Shown piece by piece: positions 41,649 through 49,632 of a stretch of DNA of 51,420 nt (its first letter is position 1; every line of letters begins with the position of its first letter). The notes under the pieces are model-generated. The model was not told where the DNA came from. It made no database searches and saw only the letters and a list, made by a program, of their open reading frames with translations. The DNA comes from CAYFVR01 sp964346545 (lineage in GTDB: Bacteria > Desulfobacterota > Desulfobacteria > Desulfobacterales > Desulfococcaceae), in assembly GCA_964346545.1 (NCBI GenBank), contig CAYFVR010000002.1, positions 1 to 51,420 on the forward strand, in the 5' to 3' direction. The position numbers were made by a program, and so were the translations under genes.

Positions 41649-42679
41649 TGCAAAAGATGCAAAAGATGCAAAAGATGCAAAAAACGAAATTTTCGCGCTC
41701 GGGCGCGTTCGCGCGCTTCGGCGCATGGATGATTGTGCCGCTGATCCTCCTGACGACCCCCGGCCCCTCGGCCGGAGAGGTGGTCGATCGGATCGTGGCC
41801 GTGGTCAACGACGAAATCATTTCCCTGTTCGAGCTGGAACGAATGGTGGCCCCCTACGCCGAACGGGTCCGGTCCATGGGCCATTCGGCCGAGGAGGAAC
41901 GGCGCATGCTGTTTCAGGTCCGCCAGGACATCCTCAACCAGCTCGTCAACCAGCGGCTCACCGCCCAGGAAACCAAAAAGGCCAACATCACCGTCGGCCG
42001 GGAAGAGATCGACCAGGCGCTGGAGCGGATCAAGGAATCCAACCACTACACCGACGAGCAACTCCGCGCCGCCCTCGATAGCGAAGGGTTCACCCTGGAG
42101 GAATATCGGGAGCGGCTCGGGGACCAGATTCTGCGATCCAAGCTGATGAATCGGGAAATCAAGTCCAAAATCGTCATCACCGAAGAGGAAATCGAAGCCT
42201 ACTACGAAAAAAACCGGGACCAATTTTCCGGAGAGAAACAGTACCGGCTCCGCAATATCTTGCTGACCTACCCGACGACGGCCGACGAAGCCGATCGAAA
42301 CGAGGTCCGCCGCCAGATGGAAACCATCGCGCGAAAGGTCGAGGACGGCGGCTCCTTCGAAACCTTGGCCAGCCTCTATTCGGATTCCCCTCTGGCCGAC
42401 GACGGGGGCGATCTGGGCGTCTTCGCGCCGGAAGATCTTTCCCCGGAAATCCGCGAGGCGGTGCGGGGGTTGCCGGAGGGCGGAATTACGCCCATATTGG
42501 ACGCCGGGGACGGCCTGCAATTGCTCTACGTGGAAGAGATCATTTCCCGCCCCGAAAAATCGGTGGAGGAGGCTCGGGCGGAAATCGAAGAGGCCCTGTT
42601 CAACGAAGTGGTGGACGAACGGTTCGAGACCTGGCTCCGAGATCTGCGCCGGCAATCCCATATCAAGATCATCCAGTAG
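41645..42679 (+). CDS. surA: SurA-like peptidyl-prolyl isomerase chaperone
   Basis: A 344-residue periplasmic protein. After MQK repeats and a signal peptide (WMIVPLILLTTPGPSAG) comes the SurA_N domain (VVDRIVAVVNDEIISLFELE, typical SurA start) and one parvulin domain (YRLRNILLTYP, ASLYSDSPLADDGGDLGVF, LPEGGITPI). E. coli SurA has two parvulin domains; here one. It helps outer-membrane proteins fold, plausibly including the EPS barrel. The first codons are ATG ATG CAA AAG, and the ATGA overlaps the previous stop. The second ATG at 41648 is equally usable. Confidence 0.88.
   Translation: MMQKMQKMQKMQKTKFSRSGAFARFGAWMIVPLILLTTPGPSAGEVVDRIVAVVNDEIISLFELERMVAPYAERVRSMGHSAEEERRMLFQVRQDILNQLVNQRLTAQETKKANITVGREEIDQALERIKESNHYTDEQLRAALDSEGFTLEEYRERLGDQILRSKLMNREIKSKIVITEEEIEAYYEKNRDQFSGEKQYRLRNILLTYPTTADEADRNEVRRQMETIARKVEDGGSFETLASLYSDSPLADDGGDLGVFAPEDLSPEIREAVRGLPEGGITPILDAGDGLQLLYVEEIISRPEKSVEEARAEIEEALFNEVVDERFETWLRDLRRQSHIKIIQ
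41648..41683. repeat. Four 9-bp repeats at the surA start
   Basis: ATGCAAAAG occurs three times, then ATGCAAAAA, encoding MQKMQKMQKMQK. Each unit carries an in-frame ATG, so several starts are possible and copy-number change keeps the frame. Confidence 0.9.
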
Positions 42680-42693
42680 CCGGTTCGGACCCG

Positions 42694-43545
42694 ATGGCCG
42701 ACGAAACCGCCGATTCGGCCATTCTTCTGCGCCGCCGGCCCTACGGCGACGCGGACCTCGTCGTGACGCTTCTCACGGCGAACCGGGGCAAGCGAACGCT
42801 GCTGGCCCGGTCGGCCCGGCGCAGCGTCCGCCGTTTCGCCGGCTGCCTGGACCCGTTCTCCCTGCTGCGAATCGTGGCCGCCCCCGGCAAAGGCGGGCTG
42901 GACGAACTTCGAGAGGCTTCGTTGGACCAGCTCTTCCCCGCCCTGCGGAGCGACCCCTACCGCATGGCCGCGGCCGGCTGCTGGAGCGAACTGGTGGACG
43001 GATGGCTGGAGCCGGCCGTTCCCCAAGGGGCGATGTTTGCGCTGCTTCGCACCGCCCTGACCCACTTGGCCGGGGATCGAACCCCGCCGGAACGGGTTCA
43101 CCTCATTTTTCAGTTCCGATTCCTGGAGCTGGCGGGCCTCGCCCCGGATCTCGGGCGCTGTCGGCGTTGCCGCGGAACGCTGGAGGCGGGACCGGTTTTC
43201 GCGGACATTCCCTCCGGCGGATTCCGGTGCGGACGCTGCGCTTCCGGCGGCCGGGAATTCCCTTTGCCGTCCGGTCTGCTGCCCCAGCTTCGGCGGATCG
43301 CCCGCGGCGGTCCCGCCGTCCCCGAATGCGGGGAAAGCGAACCCGCCCGAAGCGACACCGTCGGCCCCGCCGTCGACCCGGCCCTGGACGCCCCGGCGGC
43401 CCGACTGCTGGAACAATTCGTCTCCCATCACCTGGGCCGAACGCCCCGAAGCCTGGCCTTTTTGCGGGATCTTCGCCGGACGGCCGAACAACCTCCCCCC
43501 GTTTCCACCGAAAGGCGCGTTTCCCATGCCGGACCATCTGCGTGA
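42694..43545 (+). CDS. recO: DNA repair protein RecO
   Basis: A 283-residue RecO. The OB-fold N terminus (AILLRRRPYGDADLVVTLLTANRGKRTLLARSAR) and a helical domain are followed by zinc Cys pairs CRRC (C156, C159) and CGRC (C179, C182). RecO loads RecA with RecR and RecF at single-stranded gaps. It ends with a Pro-rich extension of about 35 residues beyond the typical end. The stop overlaps the GHMP kinase start by 20 bp. Confidence 0.92.
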   Translation: MADETADSAILLRRRPYGDADLVVTLLTANRGKRTLLARSARRSVRRFAGCLDPFSLLRIVAAPGKGGLDELREASLDQLFPALRSDPYRMAAAGCWSELVDGWLEPAVPQGAMFALLRTALTHLAGDRTPPERVHLIFQFRFLELAGLAPDLGRCRRCRGTLEAGPVFADIPSGGFRCGRCASGGREFPLPSGLLPQLRRIARGGPAVPECGESEPARSDTVGPAVDPALDAPAARLLEQFVSHHLGRTPRSLAFLRDLRRTAEQPPPVSTERRVSHAGPSA

Positions 43546-44590
43546 AATCGTGGCCAACGAGCCGGTCGAAGCCTCCGCCCCCTGCCGGATCGACATGGGC
43601 GGCACCTTGGACATCAGCACCTTTTACTACCCGCTCCGCCACCTGTACCCCTGCACCTTCAACATGGCGGTGGATATGCGGACCCGGGTCCGTCTTCTTC
43701 CCCACGATTTCGGCCGGGTGAAGGTCTCGTCGGTGGGTTTCGAAAGCGCCGAGTTCCCGGTGGACGAAGCGCCGTTCGACCATCCATTGGGATTGATTTT
43801 CGCCGTGGCCGCCTACTTCCGGGCCGAGGGCGTCCACATCGAAATCGCCTCCGAATCTCCGGTGCGCAGCTCCCTGGGCGGATCCTCCGCGGCGGCGGTG
43901 GCCCTGGTGGGGGCCTTCTCCGCCGTCTTCGACCGGATCGGCCTTTACCGGGGGCTCTACCGGCGGGAGATCGCCATCCTGGCCCACGCCCTGGAGGAAA
44001 GCGTGGCCGGAACTCCCTGCGGCCTCCAGGACCAGCTCGCCGCCGCCTACGGCGGCGTCAACGCCTGGCACTGGTTTGGGCGGGTCAAGGAAGGCGCCTT
44101 CGAAAAACAGCCGGTTTTGAAGCGCGGCGCGTTTCCGGAGCTGGAGCGGCGTCTGCTCTTGGCCCACTGCGGACGACCTCACCATTCCCACGACACCAAC
44201 GGCCGCTGGATCCGTCAGTTCGTCCAGGGGCGGCATCGGGATCGCTGGGCGGAGATCATCGAAACCACCCGCCGCTTTATCGACGCGCTGTCCAACGGGA
44301 ATTTCACGGAAGCGGCGGAGGCCATGAACCGGGAAACGGCCATCCGTCGGGAAATGACCCCGGAGGTCTTGGACGAAACCGGGATTCTCCTTTGCGAATC
44401 GGCGGCCGACGCCGGCTGCGGGTTCCGATTCACCGGGGCCGGCGGGGGCGGCTGCGTCTGGGCCCTGGGAGCGCCCGATCGTATTGACAGCCTTCGGGAT
44501 GTGTGGGAGAAGACGCTCGCCAACTCCGAGGCCGCAAGATTGCTGGACGTCCGCATCGATCCCGACGGCCTTAAACTGCCCGTATTGTAG
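43526..44590 (+). CDS. GHMP family sugar kinase (galactokinase/heptose-kinase-like)
   Basis: A 354-residue GHMP kinase. Motif 2 is SSLGGSSAAAVAL (about residues 113-125), and the C-terminal motif 3 is FRFTGAGGGGCVWAL. The N terminus has APCRIDMGGTLDIS, where the Gly-Gly follows an acidic residue as in HddA-like heptose kinases. It would phosphorylate a sugar C1 hydroxyl with ATP. No obvious EPS or LPS gene is adjacent; it sits inside the recO-glyQ housekeeping run. The exact sugar is unknown. Confidence 0.85.
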   Translation: MPDHLREIVANEPVEASAPCRIDMGGTLDISTFYYPLRHLYPCTFNMAVDMRTRVRLLPHDFGRVKVSSVGFESAEFPVDEAPFDHPLGLIFAVAAYFRAEGVHIEIASESPVRSSLGGSSAAAVALVGAFSAVFDRIGLYRGLYRREIAILAHALEESVAGTPCGLQDQLAAAYGGVNAWHWFGRVKEGAFEKQPVLKRGAFPELERRLLLAHCGRPHHSHDTNGRWIRQFVQGRHRDRWAEIIETTRRFIDALSNGNFTEAAEAMNRETAIRREMTPEVLDETGILLCESAADAGCGFRFTGAGGGGCVWALGAPDRIDSLRDVWEKTLANSEAARLLDVRIDPDGLKLPVL

Positions 44591-44646
44591 CCGGCCGGAG
44601 CCGAAACGCCGCTTCGCCCGACCCACCACACCGGGGGAAAAACCGT

Positions 44647-45525
44647 ATGCATTTTCAGGAAATCATTCTCAAACTCAACCATTTTTGGGCGGAGCGGGGC
44701 TGCGTTCTGGCCCAGCCCTACGACATGGAGGTGGGCGCGGGCACCTTTCACCCCACCACCCTGCTCAAAGCCCTGGGGCCGGAGCCGTGGAACGTGGCCT
44801 ACGTCCAGCCGTCCCGCCGCCCCACCGACGGCCGGTACGGCGAGAATCCCAACCGGCTCCAGCATTACTACCAATATCAGGTCATCCTGAAGCCGTCGCC
44901 CTCGGACATTCAGGAACAATACCTGGACAGCCTTCGGGCCCTGGGCGTGGACCCGCTGGAACACGACATCCGCTTCGTGGAGGACGACTGGGAGTCCCCC
45001 ACCCTGGGCGCGGCCGGGCTGGGCTGGGAGATCTGGCTGGACGGGATGGAAATCACCCAATTCACCTATTTCCAGCTTTGCGGCAGCGTGGAGCTGCACC
45101 CCATTTCGGTGGAGCTGACCTACGGCCTGGAGCGGATCGCCATGTACCTCCAGGGGGTGGACAACGTCTACGACCTGCGGTGGAACGACCGAATCACCTA
45201 CCGGCAGGTCCATCACCAGCAGGAGGTGGAGCAGTCCACCTATAATTTCGAGGTGGCGGACGTGGACATGCTCCTGGAATTCTTCGGCCGATACGAAGCC
45301 GAGGCGGGCAAATCCATCGAGGCCGGGCTGGTGCTTCCCGCCTACGAATACTGCCTCAAATGCTCGCATGCCTTTAACCTGTTGGACGCCCGGGGGGCCA
45401 TCAGCGTGACCGAGCGAACCGGCTACATCGGCCGCATCCGGAACTTGGCCCGGGCCTGCGCCCGCGCCCACCTGGATCAGCGGGAAGAAATGGGCTATCC
45501 GCTGCTGGGGGAGGACGCCGCATGA
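44647..45525 (+). CDS. glyQ: Glycyl-tRNA synthetase alpha subunit
   Basis: A 292-residue class II synthetase subunit. The family start MHFQEIILKLNHFWAERGCVL and AQPYDMEVGAGTFHP, the YVQPSRRPTDGRYGENPNR block (class II motif 2 region with the catalytic Arg), and ELTYGLERIAMYLQ (motif 3) are all conserved. The alpha subunit activates glycine. It is coupled to glyS by a 4-bp overlap. SD GGGGG before the ATG. Confidence 0.98.
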   Translation: MHFQEIILKLNHFWAERGCVLAQPYDMEVGAGTFHPTTLLKALGPEPWNVAYVQPSRRPTDGRYGENPNRLQHYYQYQVILKPSPSDIQEQYLDSLRALGVDPLEHDIRFVEDDWESPTLGAAGLGWEIWLDGMEITQFTYFQLCGSVELHPISVELTYGLERIAMYLQGVDNVYDLRWNDRITYRQVHHQQEVEQSTYNFEVADVDMLLEFFGRYEAEAGKSIEAGLVLPAYEYCLKCSHAFNLLDARGAISVTERTGYIGRIRNLARACARAHLDQREEMGYPLLGEDAA

Positions 45526-47600
45526 AGACGCTTCTCATCGAAATCGGCGCGGAGGAAATTCCCGCCGGATACATTGAACCGGCACTGGACCATTTTCGAA
45601 GCCTTTTGCTCAGGCGGCTGGACGACGCCCGGATCGCCCACGGCGAGGCCCGGGCGTACGGAACGCCCCGTCGGCTGACGTTGATGGTGGACGCGGTGGC
45701 GGAACGGCAGGAGGAGCAGACCGAAGAGGTGACCGGCCCCCCGGAAAAGGTCGCCTTCGACGCCGACGGCCGGCCCACCATGGCGGCCAAAAAATTCGCC
45801 GAGAAAATCGGCGTGGCCGTCTCCGACCTGCGGATCGCCGAGACGCCCAAGGGCCGATACCTGGCGGCGGACAAAACCGAAGCCGCCGGCGAAACCATCG
45901 ACCTGCTCGCCCGGGCCCTGCCGGAGATCATCGCGGCCATCTCCTTCCCCAAGACCATGAAATGGGGGACGCTCTCCGTCACCTTCGCCCGGCCGATCCA
46001 GTGGCTCGTGGCCCTGTTCGGAGAAACGGTGATTCCCTTCGCCTACGGCGACGTGACCAGCGGCGCGGAAAGCCGGGGCCATCGGTTTCTCCACCCCGAT
46101 CCGGTCCCGCTGTCCTCGCCGGAAGAATATTTGAAGAAACTGCGGGCCGCCCATGTGGAAGCCGACCTGGACGTCCGGCGGAAACGGGTGGCGGAAAAAG
46201 TGGCCGCCGCGGCGGAACGGGCCGGCGGCGCGCTGCTGCCGGACGAGGAATTGATCGACATCGTCAAGAATCTCATCGAGACGCCCGAAGTGGTGGTGGG
46301 CCGGTTCGACGAGGGATTCCTGGAGGTCCCCGACGAAGTGCTGATCACCGCCATGCGGGAGCATCAGAAATATTTCGCCGTGACCGATCCGGACGGCAAG
46401 CTGCTCCCCGCCTTTGTGGTGGTCAACAACACCCGGGCCAAAGACATGGACGTGGTGGCCCGGGGGCACGAGCGGGTGCTGCGGGCCCGGCTTTCCGACG
46501 CCCAGTTCTTCTTCCGGGCCGACCTGGAAACCCCCATGGAAACCTGGGTGGAAAAGCTCCGCAAAGTACTGTTCCAGGCCAAGCTCGGCTCGGTGTACGA
46601 GAAGGTGGTCCGCATCCAGTCCCTGGCGGAATATCTGGCCGAAGTGGTGGACCCGGCGGGCGACTTGGCGGAAAAAGCCGGTCGCGCGGCTCGCCTCTGC
46701 AAGGCCGACCTGGTCAGCCAGGTGGTGGTCGAGTTCACCAAGCTCCAGGGCGTCATGGGCCGCATTTACGCCGAACGGGCGGGCGAAGATCCGGCGGTGG
46801 CGGTCGCCATCGAGGAGCACTACCGCCCCACCCACTCCGGCGGCGCGCTGCCCACCGGCCCCATCGGCGCGGTGGTGGCGGCGGCCGACAAGATCGACAG
46901 CATCTGCGGCTGCTTCAGCGTTGGGCTCATCCCCACCGGCGCGGCCGATCCCTACGCCCTCCGCCGCCAAGGCATTGGCCTCTTGCAGATTTTCCGGAAA
47001 TTTGACTTCGGCTTTTCCCTGCGGGACCTCGTCGCCAAAAGCGTGGCGCTGTTCGCCGACAAGACCGACCGGACCGAGGCGGAGACCGTGGACGCGGTGT
47101 GCGAATTTCTCAAGGGCCGCCTGGCCGGGGTGCTGATCGAGGAAGGATTCTCCCGGGACGTGGTGGCCGCCGTTTTGGACGTCTCCGCCGATCCGGTTCC
47201 GGCCGCCTGGGAGCGCGTGCGGGCGCTGGAACAGCTCAAGAGCCGGGACGACTTCGAACCGCTGGCGGTCGCCTTCAAGCGGGTGGTCAACATCATCCGC
47301 AAGAGCGGACAAGAGGCCTCCGGCGCGGTGGACGAGGCGAAATTCGAGCACCCCAGCGAAGGGAAACTCTTCGCCGCCTTCACGGAAGTGAGCGCCGGGG
47401 TGTCCCGGCGGCTGGACGCCGGGGATTACGAGGGCGCGCTGGAAAAAATCGCCACCCTCAAAGGGCCGGTGGACGCCTTCTTCGACGACGTCATGGTCAT
47501 GGCCGAAGACCCCGCCCTCCGGGCCAATCGGCTGGCCTTGCTGGGCCGGATCGCCGACCTCTTCGCCACCTTCGCCGACTTCACCCGCATCGCCACCTGA
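45522..47600 (+). CDS. glyS: Glycyl-tRNA synthetase beta subunit
   Basis: A 692-residue beta subunit. Its start TLLIEIGAEEIPAGYIEPAL, the KRMRWG-like FPKTMKWG, and the HD-like and anticodon-binding C-terminal domains match GlyS. It binds tRNA-Gly with GlyQ in an alpha2beta2 enzyme, the type found in most Gram-negative bacteria. Followed by a strong terminator at 47641. Confidence 0.98.
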   Translation: MKTLLIEIGAEEIPAGYIEPALDHFRSLLLRRLDDARIAHGEARAYGTPRRLTLMVDAVAERQEEQTEEVTGPPEKVAFDADGRPTMAAKKFAEKIGVAVSDLRIAETPKGRYLAADKTEAAGETIDLLARALPEIIAAISFPKTMKWGTLSVTFARPIQWLVALFGETVIPFAYGDVTSGAESRGHRFLHPDPVPLSSPEEYLKKLRAAHVEADLDVRRKRVAEKVAAAAERAGGALLPDEELIDIVKNLIETPEVVVGRFDEGFLEVPDEVLITAMREHQKYFAVTDPDGKLLPAFVVVNNTRAKDMDVVARGHERVLRARLSDAQFFFRADLETPMETWVEKLRKVLFQAKLGSVYEKVVRIQSLAEYLAEVVDPAGDLAEKAGRAARLCKADLVSQVVVEFTKLQGVMGRIYAERAGEDPAVAVAIEEHYRPTHSGGALPTGPIGAVVAAADKIDSICGCFSVGLIPTGAADPYALRRQGIGLLQIFRKFDFGFSLRDLVAKSVALFADKTDRTEAETVDAVCEFLKGRLAGVLIEEGFSRDVVAAVLDVSADPVPAAWERVRALEQLKSRDDFEPLAVAFKRVVNIIRKSGQEASGAVDEAKFEHPSEGKLFAAFTEVSAGVSRRLDAGDYEGALEKIATLKGPVDAFFDDVMVMAEDPALRANRLALLGRIADLFATFADFTRIAT

Positions 47601-47640
47601 TTCGCCACCGGGTTCGCTCGATCTCGATTCGGGGTCGATC

Positions 47641-47676
47641 CGCCGTCGGACCTTGAAGGTCCGGCGGCGTTTTTTT
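47641..47676 (+). terminator. Rho-independent terminator after glyS
   Basis: Stem CGCCGTCGGACC with GGTCCGGCGGCG (12 bp with one T·G), loop TTGAA, then seven T. It ends the mfd-to-glyS unit, 41 bp after the glyS stop. The remaining 207 bp up to 47883 has no gene; I see only a weak -10-like TTATCT near 47830. Confidence 0.9.
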
Positions 47677-47883
47677 GCGGGTATCCATTCTCTTTCGTCC
47701 CGGGCCGCGCGAGCGAAACGCGAGATCGTTCCTTTTTTTTGCGGGTTCCGCCCGGGAATGTCGGCCGAAAAGCCCCGCCTCCCGAACCGCCGTTCCGTCG
47801 CCGCCTTCTGGCCTTCCGGTCGATCGTGATTATCTTTTCGGTTTGATTTTCCCCGTTCCTCTCATTTTCAACCGGGATGGTTC

Positions 47884-49632
47884 ATGAATTCCTTCGCGCT
47901 GATCCGACCCTATTTCCGGGAAAACCGGGGGGCCATCGCCATCGGCCTGGCGGCCCTGATCCTGGTGGACCTGTTCCAGCTTCTCATCCCTCGGGTCATC
48001 AAACGGGCGGTGGACGACATCACCGCCCTTTCGGTGGCCCCCTCCGCCCTGCGGAATTACGCCTTGATCATCATCGCCCTGGCCGCGGGAATCGGCGGAT
48101 TGCGGTACGTCTGGCGCATCTGCCTCATGGGCCTCTCCCGACAGGTGGAGGAGGGGTTGCGGTTCCGGCTGTTCGAGCATCTTCAGACGCTTTCGGCCGG
48201 CTATTTCAACCGGGCCTCCACCGGCGATCTAATGGCCCACGCCACCAACGACATCAACCACATCCGGATGGCCTCGGGGCTGGGGATGGTCTTTCTGGTG
48301 GACGCGGTGCTGATGGGGCTGGCCACCATCGGCTTCATGGCCTGGATCAACGTCCGGCTGACGCTCTACGTGCTGATCCCCATGCCCTTCATCGTGGCGA
48401 GCACCCGGTATTTCAGCAAAAAAATGCACGGCGCCTACCAGAACGTTCAAGGCGCCTTCTCGGATATGACCGAACTGGTTCGGGAACGGTTCGCGGGCAT
48501 CCGCATGCTCAAAGCCTATACCCGGGAAACGGAGTCCGAGACGGCGGTGGACGGCGTGTCCCGGGTCTACATCGACCAGAACCTCGCCCTGGTGCGGCTG
48601 ACCGGCGCGTTTTTTCCGCTGATGATGGCCTTTTCCAATATTGGTCTGGCGATCATCCTGCTCGTCGGCGGTCGGCAAACCATCCAGGGAACCATCAGCC
48701 CCGGCGATTTCGTGGCCTTTCTCAACTACCTGGGACTGTTGACCTGGCCCATGATGGCCCTGGGCTGGGTGGCCAACATGATCCAGCGCGGCAAGGCGTC
48801 CCTGGACCGGGTGGCGGCCATTTTGGCGGAGCGGCCCGAGATCGCCGACCCGGCCGAGCCCGTTCCGCTGCCGGACCTTCGGGACGCCGTGGGAATGGAG
48901 TCGGTGGGATTCCGATTTTCCCCAAACGACGGCCCCCGGGTGCTGGAAGACATTTCCCTGCGGGTGGAAAAGGGGAAAACCCTGGGCATCGTGGGGCCGC
49001 CCGGTTCGGGAAAATCGACCCTGCTCTGCCTGATTCCCCGGCTTTTCGATCCCGCGGAAGGCCGGGTGACCGTGGACGGCGTCGACATCCGCGACGCCCG
49101 CCTCTCGGAGCTGCGCGGACTGGTGGCCTACGTGCCCCAGGAGCCGTTTTTGTTCGCCGCCACCATCCGCCACAACATCACCTTCGGCATTTCGGACGTG
49201 ACGGAGACGGCCCTGGACCGGGCCATCCACCGGGCCGCCCTGGCGGACACGCTGGCCGGCTTTCCCCGGGGGCTGGAGACGGTGGTGGGCGAAAAAGGGG
49301 TGATTCTCTCCGGCGGCCAAAAACAGCGGATCGCTCTGGCCCGGGCCCTGCTTCGGGACGCGCCCATTCTGCTGTTGGACGACCCCATCAGCCAGGTGGA
49401 CGCGGCCACCGGCGCGACCATCATCGACACCGTCCGTTCCCTGGCCGCGGAACGGACCCTGATCATCGTATCCCACCGGCTCTCGGCGGTGCGTTTCGCG
49501 GACCGGATCGTCACCCTTCAGGAGGGGCGGATCGCCGAATCCGGGACTCACGCCGAACTATTGAAGGCCGAAGGCTACTACGCGCGCACCTACCGGCTTC
49601 AGGAAATCGCGGAGGAATGGCATGACGCATGA
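47884..49632 (+). CDS. ABC exporter half-transporter, degenerate-site subunit (MdlA/YheI-like)
   Basis: A 582-residue half-transporter: six helices (residues about 15-300) and a nucleotide-binding domain with Walker A GPPGSGKST, signature ILSGGQKQR and Walker B LLLDDPISQVD. The catalytic Glu after the Walker B Asp is replaced by Asp, as in MdlA and YheI. This marks the subunit that contributes the degenerate ATP site in heterodimeric exporters. The partner follows with an 11-bp overlap. Substrate unknown (drug, lipid or peptide). Confident in family. Confidence 0.93.
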   Translation: MNSFALIRPYFRENRGAIAIGLAALILVDLFQLLIPRVIKRAVDDITALSVAPSALRNYALIIIALAAGIGGLRYVWRICLMGLSRQVEEGLRFRLFEHLQTLSAGYFNRASTGDLMAHATNDINHIRMASGLGMVFLVDAVLMGLATIGFMAWINVRLTLYVLIPMPFIVASTRYFSKKMHGAYQNVQGAFSDMTELVRERFAGIRMLKAYTRETESETAVDGVSRVYIDQNLALVRLTGAFFPLMMAFSNIGLAIILLVGGRQTIQGTISPGDFVAFLNYLGLLTWPMMALGWVANMIQRGKASLDRVAAILAERPEIADPAEPVPLPDLRDAVGMESVGFRFSPNDGPRVLEDISLRVEKGKTLGIVGPPGSGKSTLLCLIPRLFDPAEGRVTVDGVDIRDARLSELRGLVAYVPQEPFLFAATIRHNITFGISDVTETALDRAIHRAALADTLAGFPRGLETVVGEKGVILSGGQKQRIALARALLRDAPILLLDDPISQVDAATGATIIDTVRSLAAERTLIIVSHRLSAVRFADRIVTLQEGRIAESGTHAELLKAEGYYARTYRLQEIAEEWHDA

